A stretch of 64,000 nucleotides of DNA from positions 420,782 through 484,781 of the forward strand of contig NZ_RAPE01000003.1 of assembly GCF_003651245.1 (NCBI RefSeq), read 5' to 3'. The DNA is from Roseovarius spongiae (GTDB lineage: Bacteria; Pseudomonadota; Alphaproteobacteria; Rhodobacterales; Rhodobacteraceae). The notes beneath the pieces were generated by a model. It searched no databases, was not told the DNA's origin, and saw nothing but the letters and a program-made list of their open reading frames with translations. Of this stretch, positions 35,973 to 45,244 are shown piece after piece. A program made the translations under genes and the position numbers. The number at the start of each line of letters is the position of its first letter. Positions within the stretch are counted from its first letter, which is position 1.

Positions 35973-36802
35973 GAGTCCCTCGCTTTCAGCCGGGGGTCGG
36001 CCAGGTCGCGCAGCCCGTCGCCCAGCAGGTTCAGCGCCAGCAGCGCGGTGGTCACGGTCAGCCCGGTCATCGTCAGCACCCAGGGCGCGCGGCGGAAATA
36101 TTCCTGTCCGTCGGCCATGATGACGCCGAGGCTGGGCGTCGGCGGCTGCACGCCGAGGCCGATGAACGACAGGCCGCTTTCGATGATGATGCCAAAGGCC
36201 ACGGCGATGCTGGCCTGCACCATGATCGGGGCCGAGATGTTGGGCAGGATCTCGCGGAACAGGATGCGCGGCGTGCCCTGGCCCATGATGCGCGCCGCCT
36301 GCACATAGGCGTCGTCGCGCACCACCTCGGTGGTGTTGCGCGTCAGCCGTGCGAAGATCGGCATGTAGACCAGCATGATCGCCAGCGCCACGTTGACGAC
36401 GCCGTAGCCCAGCGCGACCATCAGGAACAGCGCCAGCACGAAGGCGGGAAAGGCGAAGAACAGGTCCACCACGCGCATCACCACCGCGTCGAACCAGCCG
36501 CCCAGATATCCCGCGAAGAGCCCGGTCGTGATCCCCAGCGCCATCGCCGCCAGCACGCCCGAGGCGCTGATCATGAGCGACACCCGCGCCCCCGCCAGCG
36601 CGCGGGTCAGCACGTCGCGGCCAAGGCTGTCGGTGCCGAAGGGATGCTCCCATGAGGGCGGCTTCAGCACGCTGAGGAAATCGTGCTTGTCTACCCCCCA
36701 GGGCGAAATCATCGGGCCGACGATGATGACCACGATGAAGAGCGCGGTGATCGCGGATCCGGCCAGCGCCGTGCGGTTCTGCATCAATGCTGTGAGCTTC
36801 AT
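35969..36802 (-). CDS. Dipeptide-type ABC transporter permease (DppC-like)
   Basis: A 277-residue permease with the N-terminal extension typical of DppC and the conserved segment HPFGTDSLGRDVLTRALAGA near residue 52 (HPFGTDxLGRD is the DppC hallmark). It has about six transmembrane segments and sits four bases downstream of the partner permease. Confidence 0.93.
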   Translation of the reverse strand: MKLTALMQNRTALAGSAITALFIVVIIVGPMISPWGVDKHDFLSVLKPPSWEHPFGTDSLGRDVLTRALAGARVSLMISASGVLAAMALGITTGLFAGYLGGWFDAVVMRVVDLFFAFPAFVLALFLMVALGYGVVNVALAIMLVYMPIFARLTRNTTEVVRDDAYVQAARIMGQGTPRILFREILPNISAPIMVQASIAVAFGIIIESGLSFIGLGVQPPTPSLGVIMADGQEYFRRAPWVLTMTGLTVTTALLALNLLGDGLRDLADPRLKARDS

Positions 36803-36806
36803 GGGA

Positions 36807-37763
36807 TCACCTCGCGCGTCTGGGGTCGAGCATGATGCAGATCAGGTCGACGATGTAGTTGACCGCCAGCACGATCGCCAGGAACACCACGGCGCAGGCC
36901 TGCACCACGAAGTAATCGCGCGCGAAGGCGGCCTCCACCATGAGCGAACCGACGCCGTTGATGCCGAAGATGCGCTCGATGATGACGACGCCGCCCAGCA
37001 GGTAACGCACCTGCAGCCCGATCACGACGATGAACGGTATGACGGAGTTGCGGAAAACATGATGAAGGAAGCGGAACCGCGGCGGATGGCCCAGCGCCTT
37101 GGCGACGGTCACGTGTTCGCGGTCGAGGTTCTCGATCAGCGCGGTCCGCAGCGTGCGGGTGAACACCGCCGCCATCGGCGCCGCGATGGCGAGCGCGGGC
37201 AGAAAGCCCGAATGCAGCGCGCCGAGAACCGACTCGGACGGTGGGGCGAACCCGTAGGACGGGAACAGACCCAGCCCGATCGACAGGCCCAGGATCAGCA
37301 TGTAGCCGAACCAGAAATCCGGCATCGACACCCCCAGCACCGCCAGCGACGTGGCGCCGGTATCGATGGCGTTGCCCCGGTTGACCGCCGCCAGCGTGCC
37401 AAGGACCAGCGACAGCAGGACGGCGATGAGGATGGCGTAAATCCCGATGAACAGCGTGTTGGGCAGCCGGAACATCAGAAGCGCCGCAATGTCTTCGCCA
37501 CTGGACACCGACAGGGAGTCGCCGAAATCCAGCCGCGCCAGCCCGCCCAGCCAGTTCAGGTACTGCACCATCAGCGGCGCGTCGAGCCCATGCTTCGCGT
37601 TGAAGGCTGCGATGCTTTCGGGGGTCGCGAAGTCGCCCAGCACCACCAGCGCCGGATCGCCCGGGGCGAGCTTCATCACGAAGAACACGACCATGGTGCC
37701 GATCAGCATCGTGACCAACGAACCGGCAAGCCGCGTCAGGAGATATTTGAGGCCAGATGGCAT
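36807..37763 (-). CDS. Dipeptide-type ABC transporter permease (DppB-like)
   Basis: A 318-residue permease with the DppB start (LLTRLAGSLVTMLIGTMVVFF), a periplasmic loop holding PGDPALVVLG, and a C-terminal EAA-type loop (AKALGHPPRFRFLHHVFRNS). It forms the channel with the 35969 protein. Confidence 0.93.
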   Translation of the reverse strand: MPSGLKYLLTRLAGSLVTMLIGTMVVFFVMKLAPGDPALVVLGDFATPESIAAFNAKHGLDAPLMVQYLNWLGGLARLDFGDSLSVSSGEDIAALLMFRLPNTLFIGIYAILIAVLLSLVLGTLAAVNRGNAIDTGATSLAVLGVSMPDFWFGYMLILGLSIGLGLFPSYGFAPPSESVLGALHSGFLPALAIAAPMAAVFTRTLRTALIENLDREHVTVAKALGHPPRFRFLHHVFRNSVIPFIVVIGLQVRYLLGGVVIIERIFGINGVGSLMVEAAFARDYFVVQACAVVFLAIVLAVNYIVDLICIMLDPRRAR

Positions 37764-37789
37764 GAAGCGTCTTTCAGTCAGATGTCAGC

Positions 37790-37822
37790 GCATCCCCCGC
37801 GCGGCTGGCGCGCGGGGGATGC
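37790..37822 (-). terminator. Intercistronic hairpin between binding-protein and permease genes
   Basis: A perfect 14-bp stem: GCATCCCCCGCGCG (37790-37803) and its complement (37809-37822), loop GCTGG, lies between the binding-protein stop (37847) and DppB start (37763). No T-run follows. It probably stabilises the binding-protein message and reduces read-through into the membrane genes. Confidence 0.55.
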
Positions 37823-37846
37823 GGATCGCAGGATGCGCGGCCGCGC

Positions 37847-39412
37847 TCAGCAGTCGGAAACCTCGGCCAGTTGCGCGCCGAAGCCCGAGTAGGGCCGCTG
37901 CACGAAACCACTGACCTTGGGCGCCAGAAGGTTGTGCACGTTGCTCTCGAAGCAGGGCAGCACGGGGCAGTCCTCGATCGCCAGCGCCTCGGCCTGGCGG
38001 TAGAGATCGCCGCGCGGACCCTGATCCATCGTGCGCCGCGCCTCTTCCAGCAGCTTGTCCACCTCGGGGTTCGAGTAGTTCTCGTAATTGCGCGACCCGT
38101 TGGTGTGATAGACCTCGTAGGCGTATTCATCCGGATCGACAAGGCCGAGCCAGCCCCAGATCGACGCCTGCACGTCGCCTGTCTGCATCCGCTGGTAGAC
38201 GGTGCCGGAATCCGACACCTCGACCTTGAAATTGACGCCCAGCACGTCGTTGACCTGCAACACGAAGACCTCGGCAAAGCGTTTCCACCAGCCGGAGCCC
38301 CAGGTCAGCACGGTCGCCTCGGCGCCCTTGCCGTATTTCGATTTCTCCAGCTCCTCGAGCGCCTTCTCGGGGTTCAGGCCGATTTCCGGCGGGCGCTCCT
38401 GCGTGGCCGCCCAGGAGATCGAGCTGGGGATGATGCCGTTGGAAACGCGCCCCTCGCCGAAGAGCACCACATCGACCATCGCCTGCCGGTCGAACGCAAA
38501 GGAACAGGCCCGGCGGAAATGCACGTCGTCGAACGGCGCCACCTTGTTGTTGAGGCTCACGAAGCGGGTGCTCGTGCCCGGCGTCTTGAGAACCTGCGCG
38601 CGGTCGTCCTGTTCGAGATCGGGAATGTCCGCGAAGGGCGCAGTGCTGGTGATGTCGATGCTGCCACCCAGAAGCGCGGTCACGCCGGCGGTTTCCTCGG
38701 CGATGAGCGGGATCTCCACGGCTTCGACCTTCGGCAGGCCGTCCTCGAAATACTCGTCATGCGCGAGAAGGTCGATCCTCGCGCCGGGCTCGTATGACTT
38801 CATCTTGAACGGGCCGGTACCGACGGGATTGGTGGCGAAGTCATCCGGCGTGCCGTCCTTCAGCAGGTGCATCGGCACGATCTGGCTGCCCGTGCGGGTG
38901 TTGGTCAGGTAGCTCAGCATCGGCGCGAAGGGTTCGGCCGTCTCGATCTCGACGGTGTAGTCGTCCGGCGTGCGGATCTCCGAGATCGGCTTGAACTTCG
39001 ACTGGTGGGGCGAGCCGGTCGCGTCGTCCCGCAGACGGTCAAGCGTGAACTTGACATCGGCCGAGGTCATCTCGACCCCGTCATGGAACTTGACGCCCTG
39101 GCGCAGCTTGAAACGCAGCAAGGTGGGACTGACGCTTTCATAGCTTTCGGCGAGGTCGGGCACGATGTTCATGTTCTCGTCGAATTTCAGCAGGCAGTTG
39201 AACAGCCCCCAGACGACATAGGCCTCGGGGATCAACGTCGTCTGCGCCGGGTCCAGCGTGTTGATGACGTTATAGCCGGTGATGCCTGCGCGCAGCGTGC
39301 TGCACGCCGCCTGTGCGCTGCCCGCCCATAGCGGCAGCATCGCCAGCGTGCCCGCAGCGGCCCCCGATTTCAGCACCGCGCGGCGGCTGATGGTGGTTTT
39401 CGTGTTGGTCAT
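37847..39412 (-). CDS. Dipeptide-type ABC transporter substrate-binding protein (family 5)
   Basis: A 521-residue periplasmic binding protein. The N-terminus has a twin-arginine signal (TISRRAVLKSGAAAGTLAM) followed by AQAACSTL, so Tat export is possible. The body has the family 5 hallmark of repeated lobes with LRQGVKFHDGVEMTSADVKF near residue 107. Ligands of this family range from peptides to opines and amines, so dipeptide is only a family label. Confidence 0.92.
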   Translation of the reverse strand: MTNTKTTISRRAVLKSGAAAGTLAMLPLWAGSAQAACSTLRAGITGYNVINTLDPAQTTLIPEAYVVWGLFNCLLKFDENMNIVPDLAESYESVSPTLLRFKLRQGVKFHDGVEMTSADVKFTLDRLRDDATGSPHQSKFKPISEIRTPDDYTVEIETAEPFAPMLSYLTNTRTGSQIVPMHLLKDGTPDDFATNPVGTGPFKMKSYEPGARIDLLAHDEYFEDGLPKVEAVEIPLIAEETAGVTALLGGSIDITSTAPFADIPDLEQDDRAQVLKTPGTSTRFVSLNNKVAPFDDVHFRRACSFAFDRQAMVDVVLFGEGRVSNGIIPSSISWAATQERPPEIGLNPEKALEELEKSKYGKGAEATVLTWGSGWWKRFAEVFVLQVNDVLGVNFKVEVSDSGTVYQRMQTGDVQASIWGWLGLVDPDEYAYEVYHTNGSRNYENYSNPEVDKLLEEARRTMDQGPRGDLYRQAEALAIEDCPVLPCFESNVHNLLAPKVSGFVQRPYSGFGAQLAEVSDC

Positions 39413-39456
39413 GTCTTCTCTCCCCTTTTGCGTGTCGGTTGTTGGTGACAGGATTC

Positions 39457-41025
39457 TCAGGCGCGCCCGGGCACGCCGAAAAGATGCGCGACGTCCGCCT
39501 TGTAGCTCTCGATCTCTCGCGCGCGCTGCGCGTCGGACCAGCCCATTTCCTCGCTCATGACATCGGCCGTCCGGGCGATCTGGTCGTCGGTGACGTCATG
39601 GCGCAGGCCGATGCCGCTGCGCCGATAGAGCACGTCCATCAGCGTGCGCGCATGTTCGCGGCGCACCGCGTGGCGCACGTCCGCCAGCGTGTAGGCCATA
39701 TCGGGCGCGAGCCGCGCGCTGTTGCTCTTGGCCAGCGGCAGGCGCGGCCTGTAGGCGAGGGTCGCGCCGTCGCTCTTGGGCGCCAGCGAGGCGCGCAGCT
39801 TCTCGACCACCATCCGCCCCGAGCCGCGATGGCTCATCACCGGGGCGGCGGTCATCGCGTAGACGCCATCCAGACCCTCGCGGCCCAGATCATGCAGCAC
39901 CCGGTCGCGATTTCCCTTCGGATGGGCGGGGTGATAGGTCAGCGGCCGCACCCCGGCCCATGTGCGCAGAACGTCGGCCCGGCTGACGCCAAGGCCGGGA
40001 AACAGCCGATCCGTCTCGGACAGCAGGAACTCCAGATCGGCCGCATCGACATGGATATCGTCGAGATCCCCGTCATATGGCGTTTCGGTCGGGCCGATGT
40101 AATGCAGGCCGTGCCAGGGGATGCAGTAGAAGGGCTCGCCCTGGCTGTTGATCGTGGTGATGCCCTGGTTGCGGTACTCCTCGGGCAGGCGGATGACGAT
40201 ATGCGCCCCCTTGGTGCCAAAGACCCGCCGGCGCGGGGGCGCATCGGTCGCGCCGAGAACGCGGTCGATCCAGATGCCCGACATCGTCAGCACGCGCCGC
40301 GCGCCGACCTCGGCCACCGCGCCGTTCCGCCCCGCCAGCGCAACGCTGCGGACCCCGTCCCTGATCGCGCCCAGCGTCGCCTGTGTATAGTTCAGCGCGA
40401 CCGCGCCGGCGTCCTCGGCGTCCAGCACCGCGTCGATGCAGATCCGTTCGGGCCAGTCGAACTGGTATTCGGTAAAGCGCGCGACGCCGCGCAGCCGGTC
40501 GGGATGCGCCAGCGCCGCGACCATCGGCTGCTTCAGCGCCTCCGCACGGCGCATCCGCCGGTAGTCCAGCGGCACGTCGCCCGGCGCCAGCCGCCGCAAC
40601 AGACCGAAAGCGAGATCGAGCTGCCAGGGCGCATAGGGGCTGTCGTCGTAAACCGGAAAGAAGAAATCGAGCGGACGCACCCTCTCGGGGGCGGTCAGCA
40701 CCATCTCGCGCCGTTCGCGCATCCCGGCGCGCGCCATGCGCAACGACGTGACGAGGCGGCCCGGGTGCCGTGCGAAATGGCGCATCGGCCGGGGCGCCTC
40801 GAAGTACCGCAAGCCGCAATGCAGAAGCCGGCTCGACCGGCTGGTGGAGCCTGAACCGAAGTCGTCCTTCTCGACCAGCAACACCGAGTACCCGGCCGCC
40901 GCCGCCTCGCGCGCCGAACTGGCGCCGACGATGCCGCCGCCAATGACGACGACGTCGAAGACCCGCCCGTCAAGCGAGCCCGGATCGTCCAACCTGGGTG
41001 AAGGCGCATTCATGCGCATCATCAT
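39457..41025 (-). CDS. Glycerol-3-phosphate dehydrogenase/oxidase-like FAD enzyme (GlpD family)
   Basis: A 522-residue flavoprotein with the GlpD N-terminus: VVVIGGGIVGASSAREAAAA followed by DFGSGSTSRSSRLLHCGLRY, which includes the conserved ST(S)R(S)S/HGG-like FAD region. A C-terminal GlpD domain follows. True GlpD oxidises glycerol-3-phosphate at the membrane, but the gene lies among amino-compound catabolic genes with no glycerol transporter or kinase, so a different substrate is possible. Several in-frame ATGs occur in the first five codons. Confidence 0.8.
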   Translation of the reverse strand: MMMRMNAPSPRLDDPGSLDGRVFDVVVIGGGIVGASSAREAAAAGYSVLLVEKDDFGSGSTSRSSRLLHCGLRYFEAPRPMRHFARHPGRLVTSLRMARAGMRERREMVLTAPERVRPLDFFFPVYDDSPYAPWQLDLAFGLLRRLAPGDVPLDYRRMRRAEALKQPMVAALAHPDRLRGVARFTEYQFDWPERICIDAVLDAEDAGAVALNYTQATLGAIRDGVRSVALAGRNGAVAEVGARRVLTMSGIWIDRVLGATDAPPRRRVFGTKGAHIVIRLPEEYRNQGITTINSQGEPFYCIPWHGLHYIGPTETPYDGDLDDIHVDAADLEFLLSETDRLFPGLGVSRADVLRTWAGVRPLTYHPAHPKGNRDRVLHDLGREGLDGVYAMTAAPVMSHRGSGRMVVEKLRASLAPKSDGATLAYRPRLPLAKSNSARLAPDMAYTLADVRHAVRREHARTLMDVLYRRSGIGLRHDVTDDQIARTADVMSEEMGWSDAQRAREIESYKADVAHLFGVPGRA

Positions 41026-41069
41026 GCTGTCGCGCGCGCCGCTCGGTCAAATTACTACCCGTTCGGTGC

Positions 41070-41088
41070 GTATAATAAAACATTATAC
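41070..41088. promoter_or_regulatory. LysR-type box upstream of the GlpD-like gene
   Basis: GTATAAT (41070-41076) and ATTATAC (41082-41088) form a perfect 7-bp inverted repeat with a 5-nt spacer. It holds the T-N11-A LysR core within an ATAAT-N5-ATTAT arrangement. It overlaps the stop of the LysR gene and lies about 45 bp upstream of the GlpD-like start, in an otherwise GC-rich stretch. Confidence 0.5.
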
Positions 41089-41997
41089 CGCGAGGAGCGC
41101 GTCGATCTTGCGGACCAGTCCGTTGCGCCGCGCGCGCAGCACGCGCAGGAATTCGCCGGCGGTCCGGGACCGTGGCTGGTGGCGCGGATAGAGGATGCCG
41201 ACATGAAACGTCAGCTCCGGCTCGAACCGGCGAAAGACGACGCCCTGCCCGGCGAAATCGCTGGCGGTGAAGGGATCGACCAGCCCGACGCCCTGCCCGC
41301 GCTGCACCAGCGCGCAGACCCCGGCGGCGTAGGTCGTTTCGCACACCACTTGCGGCGTCGCCCCGGCATCGGCGAGGCAGGCAACCATCAGCCGGCGCGC
41401 CACCGTTTCCGCGCTCAGGCTGACCATGCGGACGCCGTGCAGGTCGCCGGGCCGGATCACGGGCTCTGCAGTGAGCGGATGATCCTGCGGCAGCGCCATG
41501 ACATAGGGCAGTTCGCAGAATTCCTCGCGCTCGATCCCGGCGCGCTGGAAGGGGAATTCGGCAAGACCCAGATCCACCTGCTGGGAGGAAACCCACTCTT
41601 CCACCCGCATGGACAGTTGCAGGTCATAGCGGATCTTGACGTCCGGCTGGAGGCGCGAAAACTCGGTCAGCGCGTCGGGCAGGAAGTTCAGGCCAAGCGC
41701 GGGCATTGAGGCGATGTGCAGGCTGCCCTTGCGGCCCTGCTTGATGTCCTGCGCCGTCGCGACAAGCTTGTCATACCCGGCAAAGGTCTTTTCCAGCTCG
41801 GCGAAGAAAATCCGCGCCTCGACCGTCGGCACCATCCGTCCGGTCCGCCGGTCGAACAGCGTGATCCCCACCGATTCCTCGAGCGCGTCGATGAGCCGGC
41901 TGACGGCGGGCTGGGAAATGCCCATGATATCGGCCGCGCCACTGGCCGTGCCGGTGATCATCGTTTCGCGGAATGCCGTCAACTGACGCCAGCGCAT
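41083..41997 (-). CDS. LysR family transcriptional regulator
   Basis: A 304-residue LysR regulator; the helix-turn-helix is ASGAADIMGISQPAVSRLID (about residues 17-36). The start at 41997 is supported by GGAGG seven bases upstream, so a longer reading from 42099 is not needed. It lies in the same direction as, and just upstream of, the GlpD-like gene, with a LysR-type palindrome between them. It probably controls the genes downstream to 29.9 kb. Confidence 0.9.
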   Translation of the reverse strand: MRWRQLTAFRETMITGTASGAADIMGISQPAVSRLIDALEESVGITLFDRRTGRMVPTVEARIFFAELEKTFAGYDKLVATAQDIKQGRKGSLHIASMPALGLNFLPDALTEFSRLQPDVKIRYDLQLSMRVEEWVSSQQVDLGLAEFPFQRAGIEREEFCELPYVMALPQDHPLTAEPVIRPGDLHGVRMVSLSAETVARRLMVACLADAGATPQVVCETTYAAGVCALVQRGQGVGLVDPFTASDFAGQGVVFRRFEPELTFHVGILYPRHQPRSRTAGEFLRVLRARRNGLVRKIDALLAV

Positions 41998-42028
41998 GGC
42001 AAAGCCTCCCGAGGATTGTCCAGCCCGT

Positions 42029-42063
42029 CCGCCGCCCGCATAGCGGCATGCGCCCGGCGGCGG
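42029..42063 (-). terminator. GC-rich hairpin between the M24 and LysR genes
   Basis: CCGCCGCC-CGCAT (42029-42041) pairs with ATGCG-CCC-GGCGGCGG (42048-42063) around a loop AGCGGC, with a three-base bulge on one side. It lies about 80 bases after the M24 stop (42144) and may end the 49.5-42.1 kb unit. Confidence 0.4.
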
Positions 42064-42143
42064 CAACCGCAGGGTTTTCGGATCACGCCGCGATGTCAAG
42101 CTGCGCCGACAAGGCCGCCAACGGCGGTTTCACCCGCCCGGCG

Positions 42144-43280
42144 TCACGGCGCGTCGATGCGGGTAAGCACCTCGGGCCCGTCCTCGGTAATCAGCACCGT
42201 CGCGCTCAGCCCGACGCCGCCCCGTCCGGGGATGCGGATCGCCGGGACGGCATGCATCACCATCCCGGGCTCGAGCGGCGTCGTCTCGCCATAGCCGAGG
42301 CTGAGCAACCCGCCCTCGCCCCAGTCCGGGGCGAAGGCGATGCCGACGGAATAGCCGGTGCGCTTGCGGTAGTACTCCATCAGCCCGTCCGCATCGATCG
42401 CGCCCACGCAGGCTTCGTGGCAGGATTGCGCGCTCGCTCCCGGCTGCATCGCGGCGATGGTGGCGTCGCGCGCCCGGGCGCAGGCGTCGGCGACCTGTTG
42501 CAGATCGTCGGGCAGCCGCCCCACCTGCGCCGTATGCATCAGCACCGCGTGGTAGCGGTTGCGGGTCGCCGCGAGTTCGATCAGCACCGGCTCTCCGTTA
42601 CGGATTTCGCGATCCGTCCAGGTGGCGTGGATATTGCCGCTGCGCGGGCCGGACGCGACGAACGGCTCCATCCCGAGGAACTCGGACCCCTCGCGCACCA
42701 TCTGGTCGAACATCACGGCGGCGACGTCACGCTCGCGCACGCCGGGCGCGATGGCTTCGACCGCCGCCCTGGCGGCGTGGTTGACGATGCGCGCGGCTCC
42801 CCGGATGGACTCGATCTCGGCCGCGCTCTTGACCAGGCGCAACCGGCCGAGCGCGGCGTCGATGCTCGCCGTTTCCTGCGGCTTCACCTCCTCCAGCAGC
42901 TTCTGATAGGGCGCGGGCGGCAGGAACCACGAGCGCGAGTCAAAGCCGATGCGCTCCGCCTTGCCGGCCGCCCGGATGACCTGCGCCGTCACCTCGATGG
43001 GATCGAGTTCGTCGCGATAGCCCGTCAACTGATCGGCCTTGAACCAGGTGCTTTCCTCGGCGTTGATGAGCTCGGATTCGCGCATGATGAGAACCGGATC
43101 GCCGTTCGCGGGAAAGACCAGCGCCTGGTAGGTGTAATACCCGGGCGTCGCGTGGCCGGTCAGGTAGCAGACGTTCTCGGGCGCGGTGACGACGCAGAGG
43201 TCGAGGTCCGCTCTCTCGAGTTCCTTGCGGAACCGATCCTGCCGGGACGTGTATTCGTTCTTCGGAAATGCCGGGGCCAT
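42144..43280 (-). CDS. M24 (creatinase/ectoine-hydrolase-like) family hydrolase lacking canonical metal ligands
   Basis: A 378-residue pita-bread-fold protein with an N-terminal creatinase-type domain (about residues 15-140) and a C-terminal M24 catalytic domain. The positions that hold metal-binding aspartates in aminopeptidases read IELAATRNRYHAVLMHT, with Glu and Val instead of the two Asp. The later segment TGYSVGIAFAPDWGE resembles the GYxxGIxYxPDWGE signature of ectoine hydrolase (DoeA/EutD) and relatives, which open cyclic amide-like rings without metal. It lies in an operon with nitrilase, M20 and enolase-superfamily genes. The exact substrate is unknown. Confidence 0.8.
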   Translation of the reverse strand: MAPAFPKNEYTSRQDRFRKELERADLDLCVVTAPENVCYLTGHATPGYYTYQALVFPANGDPVLIMRESELINAEESTWFKADQLTGYRDELDPIEVTAQVIRAAGKAERIGFDSRSWFLPPAPYQKLLEEVKPQETASIDAALGRLRLVKSAAEIESIRGAARIVNHAARAAVEAIAPGVRERDVAAVMFDQMVREGSEFLGMEPFVASGPRSGNIHATWTDREIRNGEPVLIELAATRNRYHAVLMHTAQVGRLPDDLQQVADACARARDATIAAMQPGASAQSCHEACVGAIDADGLMEYYRKRTGYSVGIAFAPDWGEGGLLSLGYGETTPLEPGMVMHAVPAIRIPGRGGVGLSATVLITEDGPEVLTRIDAP

Positions 43281-43283
43281 GAT

Positions 43284-44099
43284 TCACCTCCAGTTGATGA
43301 CGGGAACTTCGACGGGGTCTTTGTCGACAAGCGCGAGGTAAGGCAGATCCCCGCGCGCGCTGGCGATCGCGTCCATGTCGATGGCCGCGGCGGCAAGGCC
43401 GGTCGGCTCGCGCACGCGCGCCAGTTCATCGCCGCGCGGGCCGAAGAGCACGCTATCGCCGAACATCTCGAGCCCGCCCTGCGCGCCGATCGCGTTCGAC
43501 ACCGCGATCATGACGGTGTTTTCAAGCGCGCGGCACGGGAAATAGGTCTCGTAGCGGCGGCGCTCCGCGCCCACGGCGAAGGCGGCGGGACAGGCGATGA
43601 TATCGGCGCCCGCCAGCGCCAGGGCGCGCATGTGTTCGGGAAACCCGGCGTCAAAGCAGATCGACATGCCGACCCGCGTGCCCGCAAGGTCCACCACCAC
43701 GGGACCGGCGCCGGGGGCGAAGACCTCGGCCTCCTCGCCCCATAGCTTGGCCTTGGCATAGACATGCACGACCCGCCCGTCCGGGGCAAAGACGATGGCG
43801 GCGTTGGCGACGCCCGCGCCCGTCTCGACCGCCGCGCCGACGATGGCGGCGATGCCGCGTGCGGCCGCCTTGTCCGCGATCCGCCGGCACTGGGCGTCTT
43901 CGGCCGAGACCACATGCGCCGCCGGATCGCGGGCGATGCCGGCGGGGTCGTAGCCGCTCAGGAACAGTTCCGGCAGCACGACGATACCAGCGCCGGCGTC
44001 AGCGGCGGCGGAGATCAGGCCGACCGCCTGCCCGACATTGTGATCGAGCTGGCCCGGAAGACTTGGCGCCTGCGCCACGGCGATGCGTTGCGCGCTCAT
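43284..44099 (-). CDS. Carbon-nitrogen hydrolase (nitrilase superfamily)
   Basis: A 271-residue amidase-type enzyme with the full catalytic triad in the expected places: Glu44 (LPELFLSGY), Lys116 (YAKAKLW) and Cys148 (SICFDAGF). It hydrolyses an amide or nitrile bond, probably of a small amino-acid derivative. It overlaps the M20 gene by four bases and is three bases from the M24 gene. Confidence 0.9.
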   Translation of the reverse strand: MSAQRIAVAQAPSLPGQLDHNVGQAVGLISAAADAGAGIVVLPELFLSGYDPAGIARDPAAHVVSAEDAQCRRIADKAAARGIAAIVGAAVETGAGVANAAIVFAPDGRVVHVYAKAKLWGEEAEVFAPGAGPVVVDLAGTRVGMSICFDAGFPEHMRALALAGADIIACPAAFAVGAERRRYETYFPCRALENTVMIAVSNAIGAQGGLEMFGDSVLFGPRGDELARVREPTGLAAAAIDMDAIASARGDLPYLALVDKDPVEVPVINWR

Positions 44100-45244
44100 G
44101 CCGCGTCCCCTTCCAGCCAGCGCCGCGCCATGACGTCGAACGCGCGCACACCCTGTTCGAGCGCGGCGACGGCGATATGCTCATCGCGCACGTGCATGAC
44201 ATCCGGGCTGCCGGGGCCGAACACCACCGTCGGGACGCCGGCGCCGCGGAAGGAACTCATGTCGCAATTGACGATCAGCCCCGAAAGCGCGCTTGGCAGG
44301 CCGATCCCGTCAAGCGCGGCCTGACAGGCGCGCACGAACGGATGGTCCGCCGGCGTCTCGGTCGGCCCGCCCGTGCTTGGCGCGAGATCGACGATGCTGG
44401 CGGCGGCGTCCGATCCGGCCTCGTTGAAGGCCGCCAGCCAGGCGAGGATTTCGGCGGTGACCTCTTCCTCGGTCTCGCCGGGGACCATGCGGCGGTCGAA
44501 GGTGACGCGGCAGGCCTGCGGCACCATGTTGGGCGCCTCGCCGCCCTCGATGAGCACGGGAACGATGGACGGCGCCCCGACCAGCGGATGCGCGCGCGCC
44601 GCCAGCCTTCCGCGCAGCCCGTCGAGGCTCGACAGCAGGCGCGCCACACCCTCGATCGCGTTGACGCCGAACTGCGGCAGCGCGGCGTGCGAGGAGCGGC
44701 CCGTCACCTCGACGATTGGCCGCAGGCTGCCCTTGTGCGCGGCCATCAGGCCAAGATTGGTGGGCTCGCCGACGATGGCGGCGTCCGGGCGGCGCCCACC
44801 CGCCAGGAATAGCTTGGCCCCGCGGCTGTCGGCCTCCTCGTCGGCGACGGCGCTCAGTTGCACGCTGCCGGCAAAGCCGGACCGGTCGGACGCGAACCCC
44901 GCGAGCGCCACCGCCATCGCGGCCAGGCTGCCCTTGGAATCCGCCGCGCCCCGGCCCCAGATCACGCCGTCCACCAGTTCGGCGGCAAAGGGCGGATGGG
45001 TCCAGCCATCGCCCGCCGGGACGACGTCGAGATGGGTGTTGAACATCACCGACCGGCCGGGACGCGCGCCCTGCACTTCGGCGAAGAGGTTGGCGCGGCC
45101 GGGTTCGAACTCGTCGATCTCGCACTCTATGCCGCGCGCGTCCAGCCAACCGGCCAGCACGTTCGCCGCCGCGACCTCGGCCCCCGGCGGATTGGTCGTG
45201 TCAACCCGCACCAGATCGCGCAACAGCTCCACCACCTCGCTCAT
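44096..45244 (-). CDS. M20 family metallopeptidase (ArgE/DapE/acetylornithine-deacetylase type)
   Basis: A 382-residue di-zinc hydrolase: metal-binding segments NTHLDVVPAG, GRGAADSKG and ADEEADSRGAK in order, then a dimerisation domain. It removes an acyl group from, or cleaves, a small peptide-like substrate. The start at 45244 gives an ATGA overlap with the enolase-family gene; the overlap at the other end with the nitrilase gene is the same. The operon suggests that it acts after the racemase and ring-opening steps (inference). Confidence 0.9.
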   Translation of the reverse strand: MSEVVELLRDLVRVDTTNPPGAEVAAANVLAGWLDARGIECEIDEFEPGRANLFAEVQGARPGRSVMFNTHLDVVPAGDGWTHPPFAAELVDGVIWGRGAADSKGSLAAMAVALAGFASDRSGFAGSVQLSAVADEEADSRGAKLFLAGGRRPDAAIVGEPTNLGLMAAHKGSLRPIVEVTGRSSHAALPQFGVNAIEGVARLLSSLDGLRGRLAARAHPLVGAPSIVPVLIEGGEAPNMVPQACRVTFDRRMVPGETEEEVTAEILAWLAAFNEAGSDAAASIVDLAPSTGGPTETPADHPFVRACQAALDGIGLPSALSGLIVNCDMSSFRGAGVPTVVFGPGSPDVMHVRDEHIAVAALEQGVRAFDVMARRWLEGDAA

